Shown piece after piece: positions 22,317 through 35,560 of a stretch of 64,000 bases of DNA. The notes beneath the pieces are model-generated. The model was given only the letters and a program-made list of their open reading frames with translations. It made no database searches and was not told the DNA's origin. Each line of letters begins with the position of its first letter. The first letter of the stretch is position 1. The position numbers were made by a program, and so were the translations under genes. This stretch comes from Arachis hypogaea. Its lineage: Eukaryota > Streptophyta > Magnoliopsida > Fabales > Fabaceae. Location of the stretch: positions 92,732,626-92,796,625 of the forward strand of contig NC_092048.1 of assembly GCF_003086295.3 (NCBI RefSeq), read 5' to 3'.

Positions 22317-23332
22317 TTTTAATACCCTTACTTTTTTTGTTTTGTTGTGCATCTAATAAAGCATGGTTTCTTATGCATGAACTTGAATCCTCAGGACAAC
22401 TGCTGAAAAAGTGCACTAAACATTGCATGTAAAATGCAATTTGCCTCTAAGTTTGGTGTGCCTGAAGGCACCCCAAATTTTATTCAAAATGCATTCAATT
22501 TTTAGTGCACAACCAAAGATTAAGTTTGGTGTTCCTCTTTGAACACGGTTCATGAAAAGCACGAAGTTCCTCTGGATTTCGAATTCATGACAAGTATACC
22601 ATTCGCATGTTTTAATGCTTTGGTTTCAATTACTTAGGGTAGTAAATTTGTTTAGAATCAAAGAGCCAAGGTGACTATGATTTATTAGAATTAAGCACAT
22701 TCATTAAGGACAACCAATATGGATTTCATGTCATTAGGAGACTTGACCAACACTAAGTTTGGTGTCCAAATAATAAGTGTGCATACATGTAGAAGTCACG
22801 GCTATAAGCTCATAAAGACAATCATTGATTTACATGTGCAAGTACTATTCATAATTCACATGGACCGAAAAATGATAGCAAACTTGTTTGTTTGTGCAGG
22901 TACAAAAGAAAAGACAAAAATGGAGGAAAAAGACAAAGGGAGGTACGATGCTTGGTCAAAAAGAAATTCACAAGTCTTTGAAACTAACACATGGGAAAAG
23001 GAAGTTCTGCAAGAAAAGATAGCTACATGTACAACCTAATGCACCCAGAATACTTCCAAGAAAATGAAAAGCAATTCGTCCTTCTCCTTAATTCATATAT
23101 TTACCATCAAGCCACCCTGCACAAATCACCCTAGCCGTCCATTTTGCACTTACGGGCACTATAAAGAACCACTTGGGGAACAAGTTCAACACCACCAAAT
23201 CTCCTTCATGCACATTTCCTTCATCATAGCATAAACTATCTCTTGCCGAAAACAACCTCCCCACACTTCCAACAACACTTCTTGCTTCACCTTGTCAACT
23301 TTAGCTTGTCACTTACCAAAACTAAAGAACCA
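22317..23332 (+). other. A spacer, right copy
   Basis: Non-coding; matches 5292-6310 with a few one-base losses. The three TAAGTTTGGTGT copies are present. Confidence 0.6.
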
Positions 23333-24836
23333 ATGGCAGCTTCATCTAGCCACAAAAGGAGAAAAGACAAGCAGCCAATGGAGGAAAACAGGGAATTCGA
23401 TGCATGGAGATACAGATCAATTTTCCATGAGATTCAAGCCGAATGGATGAGACCTAAAACGGTACTAGCTGAGGTTCCCTTTGACCTTGAAAAGGATGAG
23501 TTCCCAGGTGTTTGGGAAAAGATCAAAAAGAGGAAGTGGGAGCTCCTGACTAAGCCAATCACTAAAATCAACATCAACTTGGTGAAAGAGTTTTATGCAA
23601 ATGCAGTAAGGGAGGATCCAACCAAGAAACCCACATACAAAAGCTATGTGAGAGGGGTGGAAGTTGACTTCAGTCCCAAAGCAATCATGAAAACCCTTGG
23701 CCTGAAAAACATACATTTCAGCCAAGCAAGTTATGAAGAAAGGATGATAGGAGAACCTGACTATGCAACTATTGCTGAGACCTTTGTGCCATCAGAGCTG
23801 AATGGGTGAGAAAAACAAGAGGGGCTCCAAGAGTCTTGAGAAGGGGAGACTTAACACCTGAAGCTAAAGGGTGGTATGCAATAGTTAGGAGATCCATCCT
23901 ACCCACTGCAAACTCTTCAGAAATAGTCCCTAAAAGAGCCATCTTGCTACATTGCATTATGGTGGGAGGGGAGATCAAAGTTCATAAACTCATTGCTGAA
24001 CAGATACAAGAGTTTAGTGAGAAAAGTGACCCTGAATCCTGGCTCCACTTCCCTAGCACTATCATTAGACTATGCATCGATGCCCAAGTACCACTTGAGG
24101 ATGAAAGACCTAATTGGCTATATCCTGGATTGGCCATAACTGCGTACAGAATGACTCTTGGCCCAACTCCTCCAAGACATACAAGAAGAAGAAATGAAGA
24201 AGGGCAACAAGTGGAAGCCGAGCAAGAAGCAGAACAAGAAAGACAGGAAGGAGAAGACAGAGAAGAAGAGCAAGAAGAGCAAGCAATTCCAGAAAGAAGA
24301 CAACGAATTCCCAGAGACCCCATGGATATGAGCAGAATGCAGGAAATCATGGAAGGAATGTCTCAACATACATGAGGTCTCAGGAGAGACAAGAGACTTT
24401 CACCTAAAAATGATGGATATGCAAAGGAACTTTGAATCAAGATTCTTCGATCTGCAATGGGAACAGAATTTACACTTACAGGAATCCTTCAGCCACATAT
24501 GCCAACACCAAGATGCCAATGTCTTGGCAATCAAGGAAGCCACCACTTTACAGAATGCAAGATACTCAGTCCAAGCTGATTACAACATCAGTTCGCAAAT
24601 CAAGCTTAACTACATAGGGGAACATCTACACAAGATGGACCCAGCATTCCCAGCTTTTGATGAGTATTTCAAAGGGAGGAAAGAAGGAGAAATAAACAAG
24701 GCAATGATCCTTGAAAAAGGAGTGGAAGAAACGATGAAAAAGGCTGGATTCTGGAAAAGCTCATAAGAAAAGACAAAGGAAGCACAAGTGGTCAAAAAGA
24801 GGCAGGAAGCAAGAAGAAGCAGGATCCAAGAATTAA
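23333..24836 (+). pseudogene. Element A ORF2, right copy with frameshifts
   Basis: Equivalent to 6311-7819. Single-base losses near 23780, 24367, 24394, 24758 and 24826 break the frame. The first 158 codons and a middle block remain open. Interpreted as sequence errors; the left copy is intact. Confidence 0.8.
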
Positions 24837-25887
24837 GAAGAACCAAGCAATAAATAAGAGGTGGTCTCGTTCCTTAATAATCAAATGATCATTGGTGGAT
24901 TGTCTTTATGAGCTTTCTTTCATCATAAGTCATTTAAGTGTTATGTGGAGTTTTTTTTTTAGTATGAGTGTCTGTTTATTGCTTTGAATAAAGTGAATGC
25001 CTAGATGTTTGGATATAACTTCACCTTCTTAAACGAGTGCTTGCCATGCTTGTTCTGTTTCCAAAAATAAAAGAAAAGTTTGAACAAAAGTAACTTGGCT
25101 AAATTAGTGACAAATCAAGTAGAATTAAGTGGTGGTATGCATGCTTGATTGTTTAGTCAGATCACTGGAATTAGAGTGTAGAATTATCATTCTTTGTGTA
25201 GAAATTGAAAACTGTCTATGGATCTTGATGAATAAATGTCTTTGGCCATGAAAAAGAAAGAAAAGAAGAAGAAAAAGCCACTGAAAAAGGGCAACCAAAA
25301 AGCAAAAAAAAATTGAGAAAATAAGCTAGGTACCAATGGTTTGAACTTCTGAGACAAATGCCTGTGGTGTTTATGTATTAAGGATATGCTTGGATGAATA
25401 GGTTCTGAGGAGTGTTTCAACACTTGGTAACTTGGGTTAACTAACCCGGGATTATCAACCAAAAGTCCATTATCAAGAGCAACCTAAATACAAAACATTT
25501 AGTCACACAAAGAGGTACTGGGCACCAACGTCTCAAGAAGAAATGTGAACTAAAATGCCTAAAGTGGATATGTGTAGTGCACTGATAAGAAAAGAAAATG
25601 CCAAAGGCTTGTGCAACACATGACACTAAGCAAACAAGGAGCAAAAGAAGCTCTAAGAAAAAGAAAAGAAAAACAAAGAAGAGAAAAGTGCCAAGGACAT
25701 AAGAATAACAAGAGGCCATAGCAGTGTTTGATGGATGCAATGAAAAAGTGATAATCTTACCTGATAAGAATGAAAAAGTGATACTGCAACTTTCTGCATA
25801 AAACCCTTCTGATGAACTTCAAATGCTTGCTAATATAGCCAATATAATTGCTTTCTGTTTAATACTTTCTTCTCAAATAACTCAGGA
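24837..25887 (+). other. A 3' untranslated region, right copy
   Basis: Non-coding; matches 7820-8873 with a few homopolymer differences. Confidence 0.6.
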
Positions 25888-25924
25888 CTTGCTTAGGGAC
25901 AAGCAAGTATTAAGTTTGGTGTTG
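25888..25924 (+). other. 3' hairpin and polypurine-tract region (A, right copy)
   Basis: The same CTTGCTT/AAGCAAG stem and TAAGTTTGGTGT as 8874-8910. Confidence 0.65.
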
Positions 25925-28320
25925 TGATGCCAAGGCATCTTAGGCTAGTTTCACTAGTATTTTTCTGTTAGTTTTAGTGGTTTTATGCATTTTCTTGAGC
26001 TTAAAGTAACCAAGAATGGTTAAAGGAATAACAAAGCAATGAACCATCCAAACAATATGATTTTGATGCAAATTCCATGAGTTTTAGTTATATTACTTGA
26101 ATGCTATGAATGGAAGATTTCTCATGAAATTTTGCAAGACTTTGATGCATTTGTTTGGATGATTTCAGGGAAGAAGAGGCTAAGCAAGGAAGCAACAAAA
26201 TCAATAAAGGAAGCTTGAATATCACATGTGGAGTTTAAGTTCCAGTTTAAGCCTAAACTGGAGCTTAAACGCCAGAATCATGAAGGCTAAGAAATGCTGG
26301 AATTGAAGTTTAACCTCCAGTTTAACCTTAAACTGGAGGTTAAACGCCAGAATGAAAAGTCTCACCAAAGAAGCATTCCACGTTTAACCTCCAGTTTGAC
26401 CTCAAACTGGAGGTTAAACGCCAGAATGATAATGCCACTCAGGAAGGAGTTCCACGTTTAACCTCCAGTTTAACCTTAAACTGGAGGTTAAACGCCAGAA
26501 TGGGAAAAGCACCAGGGAGCCATTTCCACGTTTAAGCTCCAGTTTGACCTCAAACTGGAGCTTAAACGTGTTCGACCAAGTTTTCTCCTCCAGGGTTGCT
26601 CTCTCCATTTCCACGTTTAAGCTCCAGTTTGACCTCAAACTGGAGCTTAAACGTGTTCGACACCTCCAGGGCTACCCTTCTAAGCTTCCACGTTTAACCT
26701 CCAGTTTAACCTTAAACTGGAGGTTAAACGTGTTCGACCTCCAGGATGCCTCCTTCCATTTCCACGTTTAACCTCCAGTTTAACCTTAAACTGGAGGTTA
26801 AACGTGTTCGACCTCCAGGGCTGCCCTTCCTATATCCACGTTTAAGCTTCAGTTTAACCTTAAACTGAAGCTTAAACGTGTTCGACTACATGACTCTCCA
26901 GGGCTGCCTTCTTCCATTTCCACGTTTAAGCTTCAGTTTAACCTTAAACTGAAGCTTAAACGTGCTTCTACAAAAGGCCTCACTGGAAGTGTCTGGCGTT
27001 TAAGCTGCAGTTTAAGCTTGAACTGCAACTTAAACGCCACTCTTGGAAAAGGTTTCTGGACCAAAAATATTGTGGTTTAAGTTAGTATTTGAGCACAAAC
27101 ATTAACTTAAACTTATTCTGGTATGAAACCCAATTGAATATCATGGTTTATGGGATTGGGCCTGAAGGATTGATGAGTCTGAAATTTCAATTTATTGAGT
27201 CATGTGCCATTATTTGATTATCACTAAGTTGGCTCAATGAATGTTACAGAATTTGGATCAGCAGCCTCATCAAGATTATGGATCATAAACCCAAGGCAAA
27301 AGGAAAGCAGGGAGAGGCCTCAAAGCCCAAGAAACACAACAGAAGCTCAATATAGAAAGTGTATAAATAGGATAGAATTTAAGTTAGAAAGGACTTTTAC
27401 CTTCACTTTTAGCTAGTTTTCATATCTTTGTAATTGAATTCAGAGCTATGACTCACTAAACCCCCTTTCATTGGGTTAGGGAGCTCTATTGTAATTCAAT
27501 GAATCAATAATAGTTTATCTTCTTCTTCAATCTTTTCTCTTGAATTTTGTTAGAAAGCTTCTCGATCTAATTCCATTAGGTAGTTGTCTTGGGAAAGAAA
27601 CTACCCATAATTGGAATCCTTCGGAACCTTGGGAAAGGAATGAAGGATTCATGCTAGAGAAGCTTTCTCACAGTGAATTGGATTGGGGTTTGGATGGATA
27701 TTGTGACATGTAATCCTACCAAATTGTGGTTCATGAAACTGTGTGGTATAATCAGTGATCGAGCATCATCTCTTCTTATGAACATTTAAACCAAGGATTG
27801 GGAATTTGTTCATTTTTAGAGAGAATTGGTGAGCCAAGGGATTGGGATCCAATCATATAAGATTGCCAAGCAAAATTCAATGAACGCATTGCTTGAGGAA
27901 GAGATAAACATGTTTTGATTCGGAGATCTCAATATCTCCTATAACCCAATGAATCCCCCAATTCTGATTACATCTTTTCTTTACATTCTGCAACTCAATT
28001 CATGCAATCACCCCCATTCCCTTTTAATTTCAGCAATTTAGTTTCTGCTCTTTAATTCATGCAATTTAAGATTCCGCCATTTCAATTTCTTGTCATTTAC
28101 TTTTCCCGCCAATTTTACATTCCGCAATTCTCATCTCAATCTTGATTCCGCTCAACTAGAACACACTTCTAATCCGAATTGCTCACTCAACCAATCCTTG
28201 TGGGATTCGACCTCACTCTATTGTGAGTTTTTACTTGACGATAACCGGTGCACTTGCCGGAAGGAATTTTGCCGATCGTGCAATTTCCTAAATCGTAGCA
28301 TAACTAGTTTATGCGCATCA
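25925..28320 (+). mobile_element. Element A, 3' LTR (right copy)
   Basis: 2396 bp. It carries the bases specific to the left copy's 3' LTR (for example ATTAGGTAG and the full first palindrome) and differs by a missing G near 27795. It is followed by the same GCTAACG junction into B. This supports the two copies being one locus. Confidence 0.92.
26232..27113. repeat. Palindrome array in A 3' LTR (right copy)
   Basis: The same array as 9218-10100. Confidence 0.88.
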
Positions 28321-30024
28321 GCTAACGTTTGCCTCAAACGTCAACTCAAACGTGAGTAGCAGTTGAAGAACACCCCGGGGAAAAGCCAACGTTTGCGCCA
28401 ACGTTTGCCTCAAACGTTGAGGTCGAACGTTGGCTGAAGAATGAAGCTCCTGGAAAGCAACGTTTGAGCCAACGTTTGCCTCAAACGTGAGGTCAAACGT
28501 TGGCTCCAAAAGAGAAGAAAATTGAAGCTCCTGGGAAGGCAACGTTTGCGCCAACGTTTGCCTCAAACGTGAGGTCAAACGTTGGTGCCAAAGAGAAGAG
28601 AAATGGCATCCCTGGAGGCAGCAACGTTTGAGCCAACGTTTGACTCAAACGTGAGGTCAAACGTTGGCACCAAATAGCATGAAGGGGCATACTTCAAACA
28701 AGAATAACTTGAGTTGTAGATGTCCAATTGAGGTGATTCCAAGTGGGTTAGAAAGCTGACATTTAGAGCTTTCCAACCATATATAATAGTCTCTATTGGG
28801 CACAAAATTGGCAATGCGACAAGAGGACAAAGTAGCCCCCAAGAAGCATACAAGAAGGGAGGCCCACGTTTGAGCTCACGTTTGACCTCAAACGTTGAGC
28901 CAAACGTGGAAGACAGCACATGGCCTAGCTGCATAATGCCTCACTCAAGTAACGTTTGAGTCAACGTTTGCCTCAAACGTTGGCTCAAACGTGAATGGTT
29001 CATGGCCTGGTTCACTAATGGATTTCCTCCCAACACCAAGAGCAATCAACAGAGGCTACTATCAACCCAATTCCATCAAGGCTAAAGGCCCAATTCAAGG
29101 CTTAATGATCATTTGAAGAAAGTGTATAAATAGCTTAGGATTTGAAGTTTTTGGGGGCTTCCCTTTTCGTTTTTTAGAATAGCTTTCTTTTCAGTTTTGC
29201 TCAGAGTTCATTTTATTTTTCTCAGCATTGTTGTTTAATTCAAGAGAATTTGGGAGGAGAATTGATCTCTCTTCTTCCTTGTTCTTGCCCAGCACTCTTT
29301 ACTTTTCTTGTCTTGGATTTTGGGTGGAGAATTGAAGAAATTCTGTTTCAATCTCACCTTGGGATCTTGTTTAATTTTCTGCTAAATTGAATTTCAGTTT
29401 CGGTTCATTGCTTTTCATCTACTTTCTTTGCAATTTACAATTTCCTTTGCAATTGTTCTTGTTGGATCTAGGAAGGCATTGAGATCTAGACTTGGTTTTC
29501 TAGTCTCTTGGGTCCTGAGATCCGAATTTCCCATTTCCCATTCCCTGTTTTGCTCATTTACAATTCTGTTTCTAGATCTGATTCAATCCAAGTGTTCTTC
29601 TATTCCTCTGCTTGTTGCAAATTTTACATTTCCGTGTTTAATTTCTGCAAATCCAACTCCCCATTCCCTTTACAATTCAAGTCATTTACATTTCTTGCAC
29701 TTTAAGATTTTGCAATTTACATTCCTTGCGTTCTAAGTTTCTGCCATTTAATTTCTTGTTCTTTAAGATTCAGCACTTTAATTCCTATTCTCTTTAATTT
29801 CATGCCAATTACCCATTCCCTTTACTTTTCATGCAATTTAATATCTGTTAATCACAAATCACTCAACCAACACTTGATTCGCTTGACTAAATCAACCACT
29901 AAACTAAAATTGCTCAATCCTTCAATCCCTGTGGGATCGACCTCACTCACGTGAGTTATTATTACTTGATGCGACCCGGTGCACTTGCCGGTGAGTTTTG
30001 TGTCGGATCGTTTTCCGCACATCA
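28321..30024 (+). mobile_element. Element B, 5' LTR remainder (right copy)
   Basis: Matches 11308-13011 with no length change. It includes the palindrome clusters (28321-28673, 28863-28993) and the TATA box at 29125-29132. Confidence 0.9.
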
Positions 30025-30030
30025 AGTTTT

Positions 30031-30048
30031 TGGCGCCGTTGCCGGGGA
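30031..30048 (+). other. Primer-binding site, tRNA-Asp (element B, right copy)
   Basis: TGGCGCCGTTGCCGGGGA, an exact match to the tRNA-Asp complement. Confidence 0.92.
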
Positions 30049-30220
30049 TTGATTAGATTGACAATGATTACGTGAAGTGGAGATCTAGATCAAGCACTTT
30101 TTCTTTTCTGATTCTTTAATCTTGGACTAACCCACTAACTGTTTGAATTTTTGCTCAAACTAAACTTCATTCTAGCAATAGATTGAAGTGTTATTGTTGG
30201 TGTTTCTTTTGATTGTTTGT

Positions 30221-33041
30221 ATGTCAGGTACAGGGAGATCCATTCCTGTTTTATCTGAAGCTGACCAGAGAACTCTTAGAAGGTTAAGAAGAGCTGAAAG
30301 AGGGAAAATGTTATTGGAGAAGAAGAATCTGAGGAAGAATATCACGAGATGGAAGGAGATACATCTAATCCAGGAGAAGGAGTTAACAATCACGCACAAC
30401 AGAGGAGAGTATTGGCCTCCTACACCTTTGCAAATGCTAGACATTGTGGAAGCAGCATTCTCACCCCTAATGTCAATGCAAATAACTTTGAACTGAAGCC
30501 ACAACTCATCACATTGGTCCAAAACAACTGCTCATTTGGGGAAGGACCATTGGAGGACCCAAATCAACATCTATCTACCTTCTTAAGGATTTGTGACACT
30601 GTCAAATCCAATGGTGTGAATCCTGAAACTTACAAGCTCCTGCTGTTCCCGTTCTCATTAAGGGACAAGGCCACACAATGGCTTGAAACTTTTCCCCAAG
30701 GAAGCATCACTAGTTGGGATGACTTGGTGACCAATTTCTAGCCAAATTCTACCCACCCCAAAGAGTCATCAGGCTGAAAACCGAGGTGCAGACATTCACA
30801 CAATTAGATGCCAAATCCTTGTATGAAGCATGGGAGAGGTACAAAGCCTTAATCAGAAAGTGTCCCCCAGAGATGTTCAATGAATGGGACGTGCTGCAAA
30901 ATTTCTATGAAGACCTGACATTGAAATCTCAAGAGGCATTAGATCATTCTGCTGGAGGTTCACTACAACTGATGAAAACTGCTGAGGAAGCCCAGAATCT
31001 TGTTGACATGGTGGCTAATAATCAGTATTTCTTTGCGCATCAAAGGCAACGCCAACCATCACAAAGGAGAGGAGTAATGGAGTTAGAAGGAGTGGACTCA
31101 ATCTTGGCTCAAAACAAGATGATGCAGCAGCAAATTCAACAACAATTTGAGCAAATGGCCAAGAGGATTGATAGCCTCCAAGTTGCAGCAGTTAACACAA
31201 GCCAACCATCATCCACATGGGGGCAAAATGAAGAGACTCAAGAGGAGCAGCAGCAAGAACAAGTCCAGTACATGCACAACCAAAATTCTGGATAGAATGA
31301 AGTGTATGGTGACACATACAATCCATCCTGGAAGAACCACCCAAACCTCAGATGGGGAGACAATCACAACCAGAACCAACAACCATGGCAGAGGAACTCA
31401 AACCAAAACACTTCAAGAAACAACCAAAACCACAACCAGCAGCAAACTAACCAAAACCCTTACAGAAAACCTCAAAACAACTACTCCAACCCCAATCATT
31501 ATCAATCCAATAACCAACCCACCAACCAAAATGCCTACCATCCACTATCCACACCTCACAACCCACCACAAGCGTCACCAGAATCTCAAAGAATCACTAA
31601 CTTGGAAACCTTGATGGACAAGATGTGGAAACACCAAGAAATGACAACCAAGAATCGTGAAGCCTCCATGAAGAGCCTAGAGAGGCAAATTGGGCAAATC
31701 TCCAAACAGATTTCTGTTGAAAGACCTTCAAGCTCATTGCCGAGTGACACAATCCCAAATCCTAAGGAAGAATGCAAGGCAATACAATTAAGAAGTGGGA
31801 GAACATTGATGAGCAACAATGACACCACAAAGAAGCCAGTGGAAAGCAGCAAAAAGCCAACAGATATAGAGGAAGCCAATGATCAAAATATGGTGTCAAA
31901 CAAGAACACAGAGAACCCCAAAAGAAAAGAAGACCAGCCAATCAATACACATGAGAGAGAGGAAGAAGCACAGAAAAAGGAGAAAGTCTTCATTCCTCCG
32001 CTGCCATACCCACAGAGGTTCAACAAAGAAACCAAAGATCAACACTTCCACAAATTCCTGGAAACTTTCAAGAAACTGGAAATCAACATTCCCCTGGCTG
32101 AAGCATTGGAACAGATGCCCTTATATACCAAGTTCTTGAAGGAACTCATTAACAAGAAAAGAAGCTGGCTGGAGAAGGAAACTATACTTCTCTCTGAAGA
32201 ATGCAATGCACTCATCAGAAAAGGACTCCCTCCCAAGTTGGAAGATCCAGGAAGTTTTTTCCTACCTTGTACCATTGGAAGTCTATTTATCAACAAGAGG
32301 ATGTGCGATTTAGGAGCAAGCATAAATCTGATCCCATCCTCTTTAGTGAAAAAGCTTGGCATAGAGAAGGTGAAACCAATACAGATGTCATTGGAATTGG
32401 TGGACCAGTCAGTAGTACATCCCAAAGGAGTGATCAAAAACCTTTTAGTTAAGGTTGACAAGTTCATTTATCCTGCGGATTTTGTAATCTTGGAAACAGA
32501 AGAAGAAGGAAACAATTCGATTATCTTGGGAAGGCCATTTTTAGCTACCGCCAGAGCCATCATAGATGTAGAGCAAGGAGAACTAACTCTTAGGATGCAT
32601 GAGGAAAGCATTACTCTGAAAGTGTTCCCAGAACGACAAAATTCTGAAGGAAGAAGCCAAGTCATCAATGACTGTTTCTCAAGGCAAGTAATCAACACTT
32701 CAGTAAAGCAGGAGAATGAACAGATGCAAGGAAAAGAAGGCACTCAAAAAGAAATTTGGAAGATAACCAAGAAGGAAAGGTTAACCAGAAAAAGGAAGAA
32801 GAATAAGAAGAAGGCTCACAAAGGGTGGAAGAAAAAAAAATTCCCAACAGAAGGGCTCTCCAAAGGTGACAAAGTGTAGTTAGTCTATCAACAACTGGGA
32901 GCAAGCCAACAGACTGATGATTACTATAATGTGAGCAAAATAATCTCACTAGAACATGCTGAGATAGAACATCAAGCAACAAAGAAGAAGCTCGCAGTCA
33001 GAAGGGACAAATTGAGGCACTACAACCATCAACCACCATAA
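30221..33041 (+). pseudogene. Element B ORF1, right copy (two frameshifts, two TAG stops)
   Basis: The same gene as 13208-16030. Two A-run losses (near 30307 and 30735) shift the frame here but not in the left copy. The TAG stops at 31293-31295 and 32877-32879 are shared by both copies and are therefore real features of the locus. The stretch from the first stop to the second (525 codons with the linker and protease) is identical in the two copies. Confidence 0.82.
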
Positions 33042-33055
33042 AAGAAAGCCCCAAT

Positions 33056-33102
33056 GTCAAGCTAGTGACAATAAAAGAGCGCTCCATGGGAGGCAACCCA
33101 TG
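33056..33102 (+). other. Conserved stem-loop region after ORF1 (B, right copy)
   Basis: GTCAAGCTAGTGAC and CATGGGAGGCAACCCATG, as at 16045-16091. Confidence 0.7.
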
Positions 33103-34048
33103 ATTTAAGATTACTGTTATTTTAAATTCAATAAGCTATGATCATCCAGCATGATATTTTTCATGAGTGCAAACATTGTTTTAAAACATATGCCAAGACT
33201 TCTAAGTTTGGTGTGCCTTCGAGCACACCAAATTAGTTTTTCAAACAATCTTAGACCATATGCTTAGTCATTCTGATAAAGCATATGACCAAACATTAAG
33301 TTTGGTGTCTGCATATGTAGAGCTTTCAAAAGAACAGTTCTTGATTAATGAAACTAAAATCATGCACCGATGATCATAGGTATTTTTTTAGGCATTCCTT
33401 ATGAATAGATAACCAAGAGTGACATTAAGATTTCAAAAACACTAGTTGGAGGAAGAAATATTTTGGATTATATGGCCAAACATTAAGTTTGGTGTCCTCC
33501 AAGAAAAAAAAAGAGAAGAGTCACGGTCAAAATGGATATAAGGAATGAAAGTTCACATAGTAATTTAATAAGCTTTCTTGCCAAGATTTGATAATGTTAT
33601 CTTTGTTGTCTTGTTGTGATGGTTAGGTGGTCAAAGAATATTCAATGAAAGGGACAAGACAAGGAGGGGCATAGAATGAAGACAAAGATGCATCACATGC
33701 TTCAAGGAGTGATTCTGCACACTCTTGGAAAGAGAACGTTGAAAACCATTAAGGAAGCAAGCTTTGTCCTTATTTAACTTGCATGCACGCCGTTGATTTG
33801 CAAAGTATCTAATTGCATCCCAACCCTCCATTGTTCAATCAAATGAGTATAAAACACCACCTTCAAGCCATGCACATAAACGAAAAAGTTGCACACTCCC
33901 TGCACTCCAACTATTCAAACTCCAATTCATCCATCATTCCTCACCATCTAAGCTCGGCCTCAAATATTCCTCTGTCAAAAACACATAAAAATCTCCAACT
34001 TTCTTCACACTTCCTCTACCCTCAAAAAGATCAACCAATTAAGCAATC
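33103..34048 (+). other. B spacer between ORF1 and ORF2
   Basis: Non-coding, with three TAAGTTTGGTGT copies (about 33203, 33297, 33484). No defensible promoter. Confidence 0.6.
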
Positions 34049-35560
34049 ATGGCCTCCTCCTCAAGAACCAAACGAAGGAGAGGAAAAGAGCCTATGATTG
34101 AGGAAAGCACCCATGAATTTGATCGATGGAAATTTAGATCTTGGTACCATCAACTACAACTTGAATGGATGAGGCAGAAGAAAATATATCCAGAGGTTCC
34201 ACTCCTATTGCTGGACGATGAGTGCCAAGAAATGAAAGCCAAGATTAGGAAAAGGAGGTGGGAAGAGCTCATTTCACCAATCACCAAGATTAATGCAAAC
34301 ATTATATGGGAATTTTATTCCAACACCCCAAGAACCGAAATGGATCAAGCTCCAACTTACAGGAGTTATGTGCGGGAAACTGAAGTAGATTTTAGCCCAA
34401 ATACTATCATGAAAGTATTGAAACTAAGGGCAGCTCATTTTGATAAGCCAGGATACCATCAAAGGCTAAATGAAGAACAGGACTATGATGAGATTGCCAG
34501 TGAGATTAGTGTAGTCAACACAGAATGGGTAGGAACTACTAAAAACAAGTACAAGTACTTGAGAAGGGGAGATCTCACCCCTGAAGCGAAGTGTTGGTAT
34601 GAGCTAATGAAGAGATCAATCCTAGGCACAGTAAACAACTCAGAGGTCAATAAGAAGAGAGCTATCATGTTATATTGCATAATCATGGGAGGTGAAGTGA
34701 AAGTCCATGAGATCATTGCAAATGACATCCAAAGGTTAGCAGAGAAAAATTCGGCCGAGGGGTGGCTGCACTACCCGAGCACCATTATGCGTTTATGCAT
34801 GAGAGCCAAAGTGCCAATGGAGGAGGCAAACCCAACATGGTTGCACCCGGGCATGCCTATAACCTTTGAAAGAATGATGATTGTTACTGAAGCACAGCAA
34901 AGCCGAAGACAACCAAGAAGAAGGCAAAGGAATGAACCAATGGAGGAAGAAGGGCTACAAGAGGAGGAGGAACAGCAACACATTCCACCACACAACACTC
35001 TGGACATGACTCAGATGCAGGAAGCAATTGGAAGATTATCACAACAGTATATGAGAATTCAAGAAAGGCAAGAGGAATACCATTCACAGTACATGAAAAA
35101 CCAACAAGAGCAAGAGGAATGGCAGCTGAGGATGATGAACAAACAAAGTGAGTTTGAGTCAAAATTCTTCGTGATGCAAGAGGAGCATGCTTTTCAAGCT
35201 CACGAATCATTTGGAAAGTTGGCACAAATACAAGCTGAAAATATGAGGGCTCTCAAAGAGTTCACAACCCTCCAAGAGGCAAGATATGAAGTCCAAGCCG
35301 ACTACAACATAAATAGTCAAATTAAATTGAACTACATCGGAGAGCATCTGCACAACATGGATCCAGCATTTCCAACTTTCGATGAGTACTTCAAAGGGAA
35401 AAGTGAGATTGAAGTAAGTAATGCTATGAGTCTTGAAGATAGAGTAGAAGAAACGATGAATAGAGCTGGATTTTGGCGTGGACAACAGACAACAAACATG
35501 GAAACAGGGAACACCAACAACCAAACATATGAAAGAAGAAAGAAAAAGCACGATAAATGA
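34049..35560 (+). CDS. Element B ORF2: PF20167-like domain and coiled coil, intact
   Basis: A 503-aa protein, homologous over its whole length to element A ORF2. It starts MASSSRTKRRRG at the first ATG after the spacer. A basic start, then the family pattern at about residues 90-280 (EFYSN, SYVRETEVDFSP, RGDLTPEAKCWY, AIMLYCIIMGGEV), a Glu/Gln-rich stretch, a long Gln/Glu/Met-rich probable coiled coil (about 325-420), a conserved block with NYIGEHLHNMDPAFP, and a basic tail. No membrane segment or signal peptide seen. Keeping an open ORF2 beside a stop-broken ORF1 suggests either selection or simply recent origin. Biochemical function unknown; it may act with Gag. Confidence 0.82.
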   Translation: MASSSRTKRRRGKEPMIEESTHEFDRWKFRSWYHQLQLEWMRQKKIYPEVPLLLLDDECQEMKAKIRKRRWEELISPITKINANIIWEFYSNTPRTEMDQAPTYRSYVRETEVDFSPNTIMKVLKLRAAHFDKPGYHQRLNEEQDYDEIASEISVVNTEWVGTTKNKYKYLRRGDLTPEAKCWYELMKRSILGTVNNSEVNKKRAIMLYCIIMGGEVKVHEIIANDIQRLAEKNSAEGWLHYPSTIMRLCMRAKVPMEEANPTWLHPGMPITFERMMIVTEAQQSRRQPRRRQRNEPMEEEGLQEEEEQQHIPPHNTLDMTQMQEAIGRLSQQYMRIQERQEEYHSQYMKNQQEQEEWQLRMMNKQSEFESKFFVMQEEHAFQAHESFGKLAQIQAENMRALKEFTTLQEARYEVQADYNINSQIKLNYIGEHLHNMDPAFPTFDEYFKGKSEIEVSNAMSLEDRVEETMNRAGFWRGQQTTNMETGNTNNQTYERRKKKHDK